Shown: piece after piece, positions 8,998 to 18,202 of the stretch | Numbering within the stretch: position 1 is the first letter of the stretch | Layout: every line of letters starts with the position of its first letter | Assembly: GCA_040394475.1 (NCBI GenBank) | Contig: JBEBSD010000042.1 | Coordinates: forward strand, 1-54,303 | Reading direction: 5' to 3' | Origin: JBEBSD01 sp040394475 | GTDB taxonomy: Bacteria; Bacteroidota; Bacteroidia; Cytophagales; Spirosomataceae | DNA: 54,303 nt | The notes under the pieces: generated by a model | Told to the model about the DNA's origin: nothing | Database searches by the model: none | Seen by the model: only the letters and a program-made list of their open reading frames with translations | Program-made: the position numbers and the translations under genes

Positions 8998-9084
8998 CCG
9001 CCCGGGAATCCCGCATTTTCAGGAAAGAACAGAAAACCAATCGGGTTCTGCAGGAATAACTAAAATATACGACTTTATTCTCAT

Positions 9085-9092
9085 TATTTTTG
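9085..9092 (+). promoter_or_regulatory. Possible -7 element TATTTTTG before the large TPR gene
   Basis: TATTTTTG matches TAnnTTTG, 131 bases before the ATG at 9224, but no TTG is found at the usual distance upstream. Weak candidate. Confidence 0.3.
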
Positions 9093-9223
9093 AGGGAAAG
9101 GCCTGTCCTTATACGGTTTTTGTACTACTTTCGTTTTCAATTGTAATTATGCCGTTTTAAAAGGAGAAAGTCAGTAACATTTCCTTTAAACCAGTCAAAC
9201 AGTATACAGATAGCCACTACTCC

Positions 9224-12200
9224 ATGGTATTCAAACGCAGTATCGTCATTACCGGATTGTGTACTCTCACGAGTATGAGTCCAATTTTTGCTCAAAATAC
9301 GCTTGGTTATTCCGAACCAGAGGCGCGCTACCGCAACGGGCTGGAATTCTTTGAGAAATCTAATTTTCTGGCTGCCAGGCAGGAATTTGCAGAATATTTA
9401 AAAAGCAACAGCCATCTACTCAGTACAAGCAACTATAATGCTGTCTCCGCACAGTATTACATCGCCGTCACCGGACTTTACCTCGATTATCCGGAAGCCG
9501 AAATGCAGGTCGACCGGTTTGTCCGCAATCATGCGGAGCACCCGAAGGCCCAGATGATTTATGGCGACCTGGGCCAGCATTTTTATGAGAATAAAGAATA
9601 CGACAAGGCCATCGGCTACCTGGAGAAAGCGGTAAAGTATGCCGGAAGCACGGCATCCAAAATGGAAAATACTTACCGGCTGGCCATGTCTTATTATAAT
9701 AACAAAGAACAGGACAAGGCACTGCCGCTCTTCAATCTCGTCAAGAAAGACGCCTCCTTTGCCTACGCCGGGGATGCTTCGTATTACGCCGGGGTGATCG
9801 CTTACGATAAGAAGAATTTTGCTGAAGCCTACCAGGATTTCCAGCGCATCGAAAATCATCCCCATTATAAGGACCAGGTACCCAACTGGATTATTTCCTC
9901 CCTGTATCAGCTCAACCGGTACGACGAGCTGGTGACGTACGGAGAAAGGATCCTGAAACAGTCTACCGGCGCGAACCTGGCCGAAGTAGCCCTGTATGTG
10001 GCCGAAGTCCATTACCAGCAGGAAAAGTACCCGGAAGCCGCGGCTGCTTATGAACGTTATCAGAAGATGCAGAAGAAAGCGCTGGATCCGTTAATAGCCC
10101 TGCATTACGGGCATTCCCATTTTCGAAACGATAACTACAAAGGAGCTATTGATGTCCTGAAAAATGTCGCGACCGGGAAAGACTCAACCGCTCAATATGC
10201 TGCCTATCTGACCGGGATCAGTTATTTGCAGGAAGGAAACCCCCGGTTTGCGCAGACCGCTTTTGAGAATGCTTCCCGTCTGGATTTTAATAAAACCATA
10301 CAGGAAGAAGCATCCTTCAACAAAGCAAAAGTGCTGATAGAGCTGGGGAGCCATAACGAGGCGCTGAAGGAATTGCAGGATTTTACCGCTAAGTTTCCGG
10401 CCAGTAAGCATGAGGAAGAAGTGACCGGCCTGATTGCCGATACCTATTCAAAAGCCAGTAACAACGCCGGAGCAATCACCTATATAGAAGGTTTGAAAAA
10501 GCGGACCCCGCAGCTCAATGCTACCTATCAGCGGCTTACCTACAATCAGGGAGTGGCAGATTTTAATCAGAAAGCCTTTCAAAAAGCGGTGGTGAACCTC
10601 GATAAGTCGCAGAAATTCCCCGTGGAAGAAGAACTCTACCTCGCAGCCGCTTATCTGAAAGCCGAATCCTATTCGGCTATGAACCAGCCCGAGCGGGCCG
10701 TGGCGCTATATAGTGAATTGTCGCGCAATCCCCAGGCAGGGAATTATGCCCGAAAAAGTTTATATGCGCTGGGCTATATCTACTATAACCGGAAGGAGTA
10801 TTCCAAAGCGCTGGGCTACTTCAAGGACTTCACCAGCAAGCCGGAAGGCGTTGAAAACCAGGTGTATATAGATGCATGCAACCGGCTGGCCGACTGCTAC
10901 CTGGCGGAAAAGAACTATTCGGAAGCGATTCAGACCTACGACCGGGTGACCAGTGAAGGGAAGGTGGACCAGGACTATGCACTGTTCCAGAAGGCCAGGG
11001 CTTACGTGTATATGAACCGCGAAATGGAAGCCAAGCGCCAGTTTGAATTACTGATCAGTCAGTACCGGTCTTCTCCTTATGTGGACGATGCATTGTTCCA
11101 GATAGCGGATATCGATTTTCAGCAGGCCAATTATTCCCCGGCTATCAAGGGCTTCACCCGGTTGGTCAATGAACAGCCTAAAAGCTACATGGTGCCTGCA
11201 GGCCTGTTGAGAAGGGCGCAGTCGTATTATAATATCCAGGTATATGAGCATGCCATTACGGATTTCAAACGGATTCTGAGTGAGTATCCCTCTTCTCCGT
11301 CGGCCAGCAGCGCCCTGGAAGGAATCCAGGAAAGCTACAACGCGGTTGGAAGGCCCGAAGAGTTTAACCAGGTACTGAGTGTGGTCCGGAAAAACAACCC
11401 GGGCAATGCCAAACTGGAAGACGTTGAATTTGAAAATGCCCAGAACCTGTACCTGGCAGAAAAATATACGGCAGCGGTCGAGGCGTTGAATTCCTTTGTG
11501 AAGAACTACCCGGCAAGCCGGCACCTCTACGATGTACGGTACTTTTTAGGGGCCTCCTATGAAAAGCTGAATGATATCGGCAAAGCCCTTGAAACCTATA
11601 ACCAGGTAGTCCAGGAAAACCGTTCGGTGCATGTTGCCATGGCGGCGCAACGGTCGGCCGAACTCGAAATTGACCGCGGAAATTACTCCAGGGCCGTTTC
11701 CAATTACCGGATTCTGCTTCGGAACGCTGAGAATAAAAAGGAACAGGCGATCGCCCGGATCGGCTTGATGGATACGTATTATACCCTGAAAAACTATGAT
11801 TCGACGCTGGTACATGCGCGCGAAGTGATTACGATGGGCAATGTTGTGGAAGGAGGTGTCGGGAAAGCGCAGCTGTACCTCGGAAAAATTCCCTATGAAC
11901 AAGGAAATTACACACAGGCGGAAACGGAGTTTAAGCGTATCGCAACCGATTTCAAAGATGAGTTCGGGGCCGAAGCAAAGTATCTGCAGGCCATGGCCTG
12001 GTATCAGCAAAAAAAATACAAAGAGGCTGAAACCGTCATTTTTGAGCTGAGTAAAGAATTTGAGGGCTATGACGTCTGGCGGGTAAAATCGTTTCTGCTG
12101 CTGGCGGATGTTTATGCAAACACCGATGAAATTGCCCAGGCGAAAGCTACTTTAAATTCCATTATAGAAAACTCGGACGATGAAGCTGCGGTTATAACTG

Positions 12201-12235
12201 CCAAGGAGAAATTGTCTGTATTAGAAAAAAACTAA
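9224..12235 (+). CDS. Large secreted TPR-repeat protein (1003 aa)
   Basis: The protein begins with a Sec signal peptide (MVFKRSIVITGLCTLTSMSP, cut probably after IFAQ at about residue 24). The remaining ~980 residues are TPR or TPR-like helical hairpins throughout, for example YDKAIGYLEKAVKYAGSTAS, YSKALGYFKDFTSKPEG and YTQAETEFKRIATDFKDEFG. Many have the ..YP.S/A.. ends typical of YbgF/BamD-like outer-membrane assembly repeats. No enzymatic motif is visible. The stop is followed after only a few bases by the beta-barrel gene, and the HU/SPOR gene follows, so these genes look like one envelope transcription unit. A periplasmic scaffold role connecting outer membrane and cell wall is my inference. 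Confidence 0.9.
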   Translation: MVFKRSIVITGLCTLTSMSPIFAQNTLGYSEPEARYRNGLEFFEKSNFLAARQEFAEYLKSNSHLLSTSNYNAVSAQYYIAVTGLYLDYPEAEMQVDRFVRNHAEHPKAQMIYGDLGQHFYENKEYDKAIGYLEKAVKYAGSTASKMENTYRLAMSYYNNKEQDKALPLFNLVKKDASFAYAGDASYYAGVIAYDKKNFAEAYQDFQRIENHPHYKDQVPNWIISSLYQLNRYDELVTYGERILKQSTGANLAEVALYVAEVHYQQEKYPEAAAAYERYQKMQKKALDPLIALHYGHSHFRNDNYKGAIDVLKNVATGKDSTAQYAAYLTGISYLQEGNPRFAQTAFENASRLDFNKTIQEEASFNKAKVLIELGSHNEALKELQDFTAKFPASKHEEEVTGLIADTYSKASNNAGAITYIEGLKKRTPQLNATYQRLTYNQGVADFNQKAFQKAVVNLDKSQKFPVEEELYLAAAYLKAESYSAMNQPERAVALYSELSRNPQAGNYARKSLYALGYIYYNRKEYSKALGYFKDFTSKPEGVENQVYIDACNRLADCYLAEKNYSEAIQTYDRVTSEGKVDQDYALFQKARAYVYMNREMEAKRQFELLISQYRSSPYVDDALFQIADIDFQQANYSPAIKGFTRLVNEQPKSYMVPAGLLRRAQSYYNIQVYEHAITDFKRILSEYPSSPSASSALEGIQESYNAVGRPEEFNQVLSVVRKNNPGNAKLEDVEFENAQNLYLAEKYTAAVEALNSFVKNYPASRHLYDVRYFLGASYEKLNDIGKALETYNQVVQENRSVHVAMAAQRSAELEIDRGNYSRAVSNYRILLRNAENKKEQAIARIGLMDTYYTLKNYDSTLVHAREVITMGNVVEGGVGKAQLYLGKIPYEQGNYTQAETEFKRIATDFKDEFGAEAKYLQAMAWYQQKKYKEAETVIFELSKEFEGYDVWRVKSFLLLADVYANTDEIAQAKATLNSIIENSDDEAAVITAKEKLSVLEKN

Positions 12236-12244
12236 GCGAAATTG

Positions 12245-13924
12245 ATGAAAATCGTCCATAAGAAAGGGTTTATGAGAACAGAAAGGCTGGTGGTACTGGC
12301 AATGCTCCTTGGAAATTATGCCTGGGCACAACGGGGTGAAATAGAAAGTCAGACCTATGAAATCGTTAAAGAAAAGAATATCGAATTCCCGAAAGCCGAT
12401 CGTTTGTTCGACAAGGTACAGCCGGCGCAGTCAAAGACGGAGGAAAGTAAAGTAAACTACCAGTTCACTGACCCGAAACTGCAATTTTCAGGGCCCCGCA
12501 TCATGCCGGCGGTACTGACCTCCTCGGATGAGCAGGAGCGCAGGAATATGCCCGCACCGCTGAACAATTACATCAAGCTGGGCGCCGGCAACTATTCGCG
12601 GTTTCTGGGAGAAGCCTTTATCAGCTCCCGCTCCAGCGAGGACCTGGTGGTATCCGGCGAAGTAAAGCATTTATCTGCCGGTACGGGGCCGGTGGACGGG
12701 AAAAATTCTGCCAATTCCAATACCCTCCTGCGGGCGGGGGCCAAATACCTGGGCGCCTCCTACAAGGTCGAGGGAAGTGCCGAATACGAACGGAAAGGGT
12801 ACTTTTTCTATGGATACCAGCCCCATCCTGATGGCGTTGTAGTCGACCGGGATACCATTCGCCAGCGCCTGAATCAATTCGGCATTAAACTGAGTCTTGA
12901 AAACACCCAGCCCAATACCCTCATTGACTACGCAGTTGTCACCCGGCTGAACACGATCAAAGATCGTTACAGCGCTTCCGAAATCGATTGGGGGACCAAC
13001 CTGGAAACTTCCCTTCCGGTATCGGACAAAGTATACGCCCTGTTTAATGCAGATGCATACGTTTCCCAGCGGGTGGACGAAGGAAATACCTTCGACCGGA
13101 ACCTGTTCCGGGTGCAGCCTACCTTTAAATACGTGGACGAGCTGTTTTCCCTTTCCGCTGGTCTCAATGTAGTGAACGAAACAGATAAAGGGCTTGACAT
13201 CAACCGGACCAAGGCCTTTCCGGTGATTGCACTGGACGTGGTGCCGATGCCGGGTCTTCATGTAACGGCCGGCTGGAATGGCGACATTGTACGGAATACC
13301 CTCCGGTCGATGCTGAGCGAGAACCAGTGGCTGGGTCCGAACCTCATCGTGGCGAACACCGTTAAAAATTCGGACATTTATGCGGGCGTAAAAGGGGAAA
13401 TGGAAGGGTTTAATTACGAAGGAAAGGTTTCGTTTGCCCGTTACCGGAACTTTTACACGTTCAATAACACGCTCCTGGATACCACCCGCTTTGCGGCTTT
13501 GTACGACCCCAACAAAACCAATGTGCTGACCCTCTCCGCAGAGGCCGGCTACACCTTCAGCGAGCTGTTCAAAACCTCCTTGAAAACCAATTTCTTTGAC
13601 TATGGCCTGGGCGATCTTCAGGAAGCATGGCACCGTCCTAATTTTACACTGAACTGGTTTAATGCCTTGACAATCAGTAAAAAACTGTTTATCACCACCG
13701 AGCTGTATACCCTCAGCGGCATGAAAGGTATGAATTTCAGATCAGGTGAGGTGCGGAAGCTGAAAACGATCACCGATCTGAACCTGAAAATAGATTATCT
13801 GCTGACCACCAATTTTTCCGCCTTTGTAACGATTAATAATATTTTAGGGAAAGAATACGAGCGTTATATGAATTACCGGCAGCAAGGATTAAATTTTATT
13901 GGAGGTTTATCCTTTTCTTTCTAA
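12245..13924 (+). CDS. Outer-membrane beta-barrel protein, TonB-receptor-like
   Basis: A 559-residue protein with an N-terminal signal peptide (RTERLVVLAMLLGNYAWAQ), a ~60-residue spacer, then alternating hydrophobic/polar strands typical of an outer-membrane barrel. It ends in GGLSFSF with a terminal Phe, the usual barrel-assembly signal. A late segment FSAFVTINNILGKEYERYMN is the kind of motif found near the end of TonB-dependent receptors. It is much shorter than full receptors and no plug domain is visible, so it is probably a plugless barrel. ATG 12245 is chosen over TTG 12242. ATG 12272 is also possible and gives a cleaner signal peptide. It follows the large TPR gene by 9 bases, which suggests the two work together. 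Confidence 0.8.
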   Translation: MKIVHKKGFMRTERLVVLAMLLGNYAWAQRGEIESQTYEIVKEKNIEFPKADRLFDKVQPAQSKTEESKVNYQFTDPKLQFSGPRIMPAVLTSSDEQERRNMPAPLNNYIKLGAGNYSRFLGEAFISSRSSEDLVVSGEVKHLSAGTGPVDGKNSANSNTLLRAGAKYLGASYKVEGSAEYERKGYFFYGYQPHPDGVVVDRDTIRQRLNQFGIKLSLENTQPNTLIDYAVVTRLNTIKDRYSASEIDWGTNLETSLPVSDKVYALFNADAYVSQRVDEGNTFDRNLFRVQPTFKYVDELFSLSAGLNVVNETDKGLDINRTKAFPVIALDVVPMPGLHVTAGWNGDIVRNTLRSMLSENQWLGPNLIVANTVKNSDIYAGVKGEMEGFNYEGKVSFARYRNFYTFNNTLLDTTRFAALYDPNKTNVLTLSAEAGYTFSELFKTSLKTNFFDYGLGDLQEAWHRPNFTLNWFNALTISKKLFITTELYTLSGMKGMNFRSGEVRKLKTITDLNLKIDYLLTTNFSAFVTINNILGKEYERYMNYRQQGLNFIGGLSFSF

Positions 13925-13954
13925 CTTCGTAAGACAGATCTGAAAGCAATACGT

Positions 13955-15013
13955 ATGGTAGAAGTTGATAAATATATCCGGAAACTCCTTTATGAACAGG
14001 ATTGTGTGATCATTCCTGATTTTGGTGGTTTGTTAACTCACTATACGCCTGCGGGATATGAGGAGGTATCCCAGAAATATGTTCCTTCCAGCAGGAACGT
14101 TGCTTTTAATGAAGTTCTTAAAATGGACGACGGCCTCCTGGCCCAGTACATCTCGTTAAATGAAGGAATCTCCCGGGAGCAGGCGCAGCAGTGCATTCAT
14201 GATTTTGTGGTGACGGCCCTTTCCCTTATCCGGAAAAACAAGGTCATTACCCTGATCGGTGTCGGGAATTTTCACCTGAACGAAGAAGGCCGCCTGGTAT
14301 TCGAACCGGAACTGACACGCAATTTCCATACCGAGTTTTATGGATTGAATGCCCTGAAAGCAGTGGCCACAGGGAACACCCGGAAAAGCTATAGAGCAGC
14401 CGAACCGCTGGAAGAGGAACAGCTCCTCGTGCAGCCCCTGACGAAAACATCCGGCGGCTGGCTGAATTGGGCCAGCGCTGCCGTGATAGCGGGCCTGGTG
14501 GTTTATGTGAGCGCCGTGCTTTCCCAAAAACCGGGGACGATCGATACGACCAGTTCAATGAATCCGTTTACTGCCGTCATCAGCCTGTTCCAGCCCGCAG
14601 ACGAGGAGCGGGAACAAACACTGGAGGTTGTGGATAAATCACGGACGTACGCGGCGGCGAATGCCGTACAACCCGAAGTGCCGGCATCCCCGGAAGCTGT
14701 TGTTGAGAACCTGGAAGTGGAGAACACGCTCCCCGAAGCAACCCTTCCTGAACCTTCCGAGCATCCGGCTGCGAGTAACCGGTTTTATATTATAACTTCT
14801 GTATATGAATCGGAAAGTTTGCTCGAAAAATACGGTAATGAAGTAGAAAATGCCCTAAAACAGCATGGATTCAACGATATCTCCACCTTGCAGGTAAAGG
14901 GCCGGTACCTCCTTTCCGCGGCAGGTTATCCGTCTTGGAGCGAGGCTTCAAAGGATTTACCCAAGCTGAAAAAGCATGTCGCCAAAGGCGCCTGGATCTA
15001 TAAAGTCCGGTAA
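13955..15013 (+). CDS. HU-like (CCDC81-type) domain, transmembrane and SPOR domain protein
   Basis: A 352-residue protein with three parts. Residues 1-~135 (MVEVDKYIRKLLYEQDCVII, then NKVITLIGVGNFHLNEEGRL) resemble the HU/CCDC81-like prokaryotic domains found in Bacteroidota. A single hydrophobic helix at about 172-190 (WASAAVIAGLVVYVSAVL) is followed by an acidic, Pro/Glu-rich linker (about 205-270). Residues 276-352 (RFYIITSVYESESLLEKYG onward) form a SPOR domain, which binds denuded septal peptidoglycan. Without a cleavable signal peptide, the HU-like part should be cytoplasmic and the SPOR part periplasmic. It follows the beta-barrel gene by 30 bases. A role at the division site is likely. 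Whether the HU-like part binds DNA or protein is not known from sequence. Confidence 0.85.
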   Translation: MVEVDKYIRKLLYEQDCVIIPDFGGLLTHYTPAGYEEVSQKYVPSSRNVAFNEVLKMDDGLLAQYISLNEGISREQAQQCIHDFVVTALSLIRKNKVITLIGVGNFHLNEEGRLVFEPELTRNFHTEFYGLNALKAVATGNTRKSYRAAEPLEEEQLLVQPLTKTSGGWLNWASAAVIAGLVVYVSAVLSQKPGTIDTTSSMNPFTAVISLFQPADEEREQTLEVVDKSRTYAAANAVQPEVPASPEAVVENLEVENTLPEATLPEPSEHPAASNRFYIITSVYESESLLEKYGNEVENALKQHGFNDISTLQVKGRYLLSAAGYPSWSEASKDLPKLKKHVAKGAWIYKVR

Positions 15014-15056
15014 ACCTTTGCCCGGCAGCGCTGCTTATGGAGGTGCTGCTTTCGGA

Positions 15057-15086
15057 TGTGGATAACTCAAGGTAAATTGTGGATAA
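15057..15086 (-). promoter_or_regulatory. Two perfect DnaA-box 9-mers in tandem
   Basis: TGTGGATAA, the reverse complement of the DnaA box TTATCCACA, occurs at 15057-15065 and again at 15078-15086, same orientation, start-to-start distance 21 bases (two helical turns). They lie in the 199-base gap between the HU/SPOR gene and the TonB-like gene. A third identical 9-mer lies at 14629-14637 inside the HU/SPOR gene. The match is direct; the function (origin, DnaA-regulated promoter or chance) is not established. Confidence 0.5.
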
Positions 15087-15212
15087 CCCAAAATAGCATC
15101 CCCGGTTGTTAAACCTTTCCGGTCGGATGCAGTCCAAGAAAGCAGACGTTACGTTACCTGTAAAAGAGAATATTTTAGTAATTTCGTCGTTTAGTCGAAA
15201 ACACCGATCACC

Positions 15213-16142
15213 ATGATACTCATCACTGCCGAAGACCGTCAACGAATTGCCAAGTCCTGGACACTCGCCGTGTCGCTTACAACGGTGCTATTGATGTCTT
15301 TTGCATTTGTTAAATTAACCCGCTCCACACCGCCTGACACCCCGTTGGAGTTGTTTGTGGAAGTAAACTATGGCACCGATCCCATCGGATCCGGTAATAT
15401 CCAGACATTCAATAAGCCGAGCGACTCCAAAGTTGCCGAAAATATGCGGCCCGAACCGGTGGAAAAGGAAGTAAAAGCCGTGAGCACTCCCAAGCCGGTT
15501 CCTCCGACCCCTAAAACAGAGGTTGTCAAAAAAGCGCCTGTTACCAAGGCAGTTGAAAAACCCGTCATTACGTCAAAAGTGGAAAGCCCGGTAGAGGAGA
15601 AGCCTGTTCCCGCTACGAAACAGGCAGAAACGGCCAGCGCCGCCAATACACCGGCTACCGCTGCCAAAGTGCCTGAAAAGGCTATCAACCAGGACGCCTT
15701 GTTCGCGAAATCGAAGGGAGGCGCTTCGGGAAGCAACGGCACAACCGGTACTACCAGCGGCATAGGCGGTAACAATAATGGAGACGATGCGAGTGGAGTA
15801 GGGGACAAAGGGTCGAAAGAAGGTAGTTTGTATGCCAAGAGCTACAAAGGGACCGGCGGCGGCGGCGGAACCAATGTCGGCTATAATCTCAAGGGATGGC
15901 GGTGGAAACAGCAGCCCCAGGTAAACGATAAATCGGACGCAACGGGTGACATTGTCTTCAAAATTGTAGTCGACCGGAACGGGCGGATTAAAAATGTGAT
16001 CACACAAAGTACTACAGTGACGGACTATGCAGTCGTCAATCAATATAAAAATGCCGTACGGGTGCTGACCTTTATTCCCGAATCTTCCAATGTACCGGAC
16101 GAATCTACCGGTACCATTACCTTTAAAATCCGGGCCAAGTAA
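15213..16142 (+). CDS. TonB-like energy transducer protein
   Basis: A 309-residue protein with the TonB layout: a short cytoplasmic N-terminus, one membrane anchor (about 16-36, WTLAVSLTTVLLMSFAFV), a long Pro/Lys/Val-rich spacer (about 70-150) followed by a Gly/Ser/Asn-rich stretch (about 165-220), and a C-terminal domain (about 225-309) with GDIVFKIVVDRNGRIKNV and TGTITFKIRAK, similar to TonB/TolA C-termini. It would couple the inner-membrane proton gradient to outer-membrane receptors. ExbB and ExbD genes often precede such a gene in Bacteroidota but are absent here. It ends 4 bases before the folC start, so the two are probably co-transcribed. Confidence 0.8.
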   Translation: MILITAEDRQRIAKSWTLAVSLTTVLLMSFAFVKLTRSTPPDTPLELFVEVNYGTDPIGSGNIQTFNKPSDSKVAENMRPEPVEKEVKAVSTPKPVPPTPKTEVVKKAPVTKAVEKPVITSKVESPVEEKPVPATKQAETASAANTPATAAKVPEKAINQDALFAKSKGGASGSNGTTGTTSGIGGNNNGDDASGVGDKGSKEGSLYAKSYKGTGGGGGTNVGYNLKGWRWKQQPQVNDKSDATGDIVFKIVVDRNGRIKNVITQSTTVTDYAVVNQYKNAVRVLTFIPESSNVPDESTGTITFKIRAK

Positions 16143-16146
16143 ATCC

Positions 16147-17454
16147 ATGACCTTCGAGGACGCTGTCGGGTATCTGTATACCCGGTTACCGGTATTCCAC
16201 AACATAGGCGCCCGGGCCTATCAACCAGGACTTCAGACGACCATCGCTTTGTGCGAAGCACTGGGAAACCCCCAGTTGAAGTATCCGACGGTTCATGTGG
16301 CGGGAACGAATGGAAAGGGGAGTACTTCCCATATGCTTGCTGCCGTGCTGCAGCAAGCGGGGTATAAAACAGGACTGTATACCTCTCCACATCTCAAATC
16401 ATTCACCGAACGTATAAAAGTCGATGGCCAACCGGCCAGCGAACAGTTCGTGGCCGACTTTGTTGCCGCGAACCGTACGCTGATCGAATCCATCAACCCT
16501 TCCTTTTTCGAAGTAACGGTGGCGATGGCCTTGTATTACTTTGCCCTTGCCGAAGTGGATATCGCCGTTATTGAAGTGGGGATGGGAGGGAGGCTTGACT
16601 CCACCAACATCATCACGCCCGTCCTTTCCGTCATTACCAACATCAGCTGGGATCATGTAAAGCAGCTGGGAAATTCGCTTCCGAAGATTGCGTTCGAAAA
16701 AGCCGGCATTATAAAAACGGGGGTTCCTGTGGTGATCAGCGAGCGCCAGGAACAGGATGTAATGGCGGTTTTTGAGCAGAGAGCCCTGCAGCAGCAAGCG
16801 CCTCTGACGGTTGCTGCCGATGAGTGGCTGATCCCGTCGGATGCCCTGGTAAATGGCCTTTATGAGCTGGAAGTCGTAAAACTTAACGATGTTAACAAAA
16901 GTAACACCATTAAATTGTCCCTGGATTTATGCGGGAGTTATCAGAAAAAGAATATTGCCGGTGTGCTGTCTGCTATTGAGGTGCTGCGTGCATCGGGTTG
17001 GGAAATCAGCCGGCACGTGACCGGCGAAGCGTTGAGACAGGTCACTGCGCTGACAGGCTTTAAAGGACGCTGGACCCTGCTTCAGGCCGATCCGCTGGTC
17101 GTTTGCGATACGGCGCATAATGTCGCCGGACTGACTGCGGTCATCCGGCAGTTTCTCAGCCTCCCGGCACAGCAGCGGCATTTTGTACTGGGTTTTGTAA
17201 ACGATAAGGATATTTCAGGGATCCTCCCGCTGTTTCCCCGGGACGCCCGTTATTATTTCTGTCAGCCTTCCAATGCGCGGGCGCTGGCGGCGTCAGAATT
17301 GCAGCAGCAGGCACGATCGTACGGGCTGCGGGGAAGTGTCCACCCTGATGCAAACAACGCCCTGGAGGCCGCTTTAAAAGAGGCAAACCGTTTGGATACG
17401 ATTTATGTCGGGGGCAGCACGTTCGTCGTGGCTGACCTGGACCGGTTACGTTAA
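16147..17454 (+). CDS. folC: Folylpolyglutamate synthase / dihydrofolate synthase
   Basis: A 435-residue Mur-ligase-type enzyme that adds glutamate to dihydropteroate and folates. The P-loop region reads VHVAGTNGKGSTSHMLAAVL, followed by GLYTSPHLKSFTERIKVDG (folate-binding loop), then IEVGMGGRLDSTN and NISWDHVKQLG, which are Mur-ligase/FolC signatures. The C-terminal domain has VVCDTAHNVAGLTAV. The frame is open upstream to 16090, but that would overlap the TonB-like gene and add an atypical N-terminus. ATG 16147, which begins MTFEDAVGYLYTRLP, matches usual FolC starts. It lies between the TonB-like gene and trmB on one strand with tight spacing. Confidence 0.95.
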   Translation: MTFEDAVGYLYTRLPVFHNIGARAYQPGLQTTIALCEALGNPQLKYPTVHVAGTNGKGSTSHMLAAVLQQAGYKTGLYTSPHLKSFTERIKVDGQPASEQFVADFVAANRTLIESINPSFFEVTVAMALYYFALAEVDIAVIEVGMGGRLDSTNIITPVLSVITNISWDHVKQLGNSLPKIAFEKAGIIKTGVPVVISERQEQDVMAVFEQRALQQQAPLTVAADEWLIPSDALVNGLYELEVVKLNDVNKSNTIKLSLDLCGSYQKKNIAGVLSAIEVLRASGWEISRHVTGEALRQVTALTGFKGRWTLLQADPLVVCDTAHNVAGLTAVIRQFLSLPAQQRHFVLGFVNDKDISGILPLFPRDARYYFCQPSNARALAASELQQQARSYGLRGSVHPDANNALEAALKEANRLDTIYVGGSTFVVADLDRLR

Positions 17455-17471
17455 ATAGTTTTAAGTTACGC

Positions 17472-18143
17472 ATGGCACGACAAAAAAGGCAGCGATTCGC
17501 GCAGAATGCACTGGCTGAAAATGTAATTGAAAAAGGAAAGCCTCTTTACACGGCGATTAAGGGCAAGTGGCGCGAGGTTTATTTCAACAATACAAATCCG
17601 ATTGTCCTGGAGCTGGCCTGCGGGAAAGGAGAATACACCGTCGGGCTCGGACAATTGTTCCCGGAAAAGAATTTCATAGGCATTGATATCAAGGGAGAAC
17701 GGATAGCCCGGGGAAGCCGGCAGGCATTGCAGGCCCGGCTGGACAATGTGGCTTTTCTGCGTACAGGAATTCAGTATATGGATGAATTCTTTCTGCCGGA
17801 CGAAGTGGATGAAATCTGGCTGGTTCATCCCGATCCGCAACCCAAAGATAAGGACGAGAAAAAGCGGCTTACCAACCCGTTTTTTTTAGGACTATACGCT
17901 ACTTACCTGAAAGAAGGCGGATTGTTCCATTTAAAAACAGACAACCCGTTTTTGTATCAGTACAGCCTGGAAACCTTGCAGAATTTACCCGCGTATAGCG
18001 TGCTGGAGCATACTGATAATCTTTACGAATCCCCGCAGCTGGAGGCGCACCACGGGATAGAGACCCATTACGAAAAACTGTTCGTTGCGAAGGGCTTTAC
18101 CATTAATTATATTAAAGCCAGGGTTCTTAACAAAAATAGCTGA
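17472..18143 (+). CDS. trmB: tRNA (guanine-N7-)-methyltransferase
   Basis: A 223-residue SAM-dependent methyltransferase that makes m7G46 in the tRNA variable loop. The SAM-binding motif is LELACGKGEYTVGLG (about 42-56) followed by the acidic FIGIDIKGERIARG. The TrmB signature VHPDPQPKDKDEKKRLTNP (about 118-136) and GGLFHLKTDNPFLY follow. N-terminal basic residues (ARQKRQRFAQN) are typical. It starts 17 bases after folC and is convergent with gapA downstream. Length is normal. Confidence 0.95.
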   Translation: MARQKRQRFAQNALAENVIEKGKPLYTAIKGKWREVYFNNTNPIVLELACGKGEYTVGLGQLFPEKNFIGIDIKGERIARGSRQALQARLDNVAFLRTGIQYMDEFFLPDEVDEIWLVHPDPQPKDKDEKKRLTNPFFLGLYATYLKEGGLFHLKTDNPFLYQYSLETLQNLPAYSVLEHTDNLYESPQLEAHHGIETHYEKLFVAKGFTINYIKARVLNKNS

Positions 18144-18202
18144 ACTACAGAGTGTTATCCCTCTTTCGTTCAACTATTTCCGGTGATTTTATGCCCCTGG
18201 GA

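Noticed and set aside
12671..13633. Minus-strand ORF of 320 codons opposite the beta-barrel gene
   Set aside because: Antisense frame of a well-supported gene, no signal or domain.
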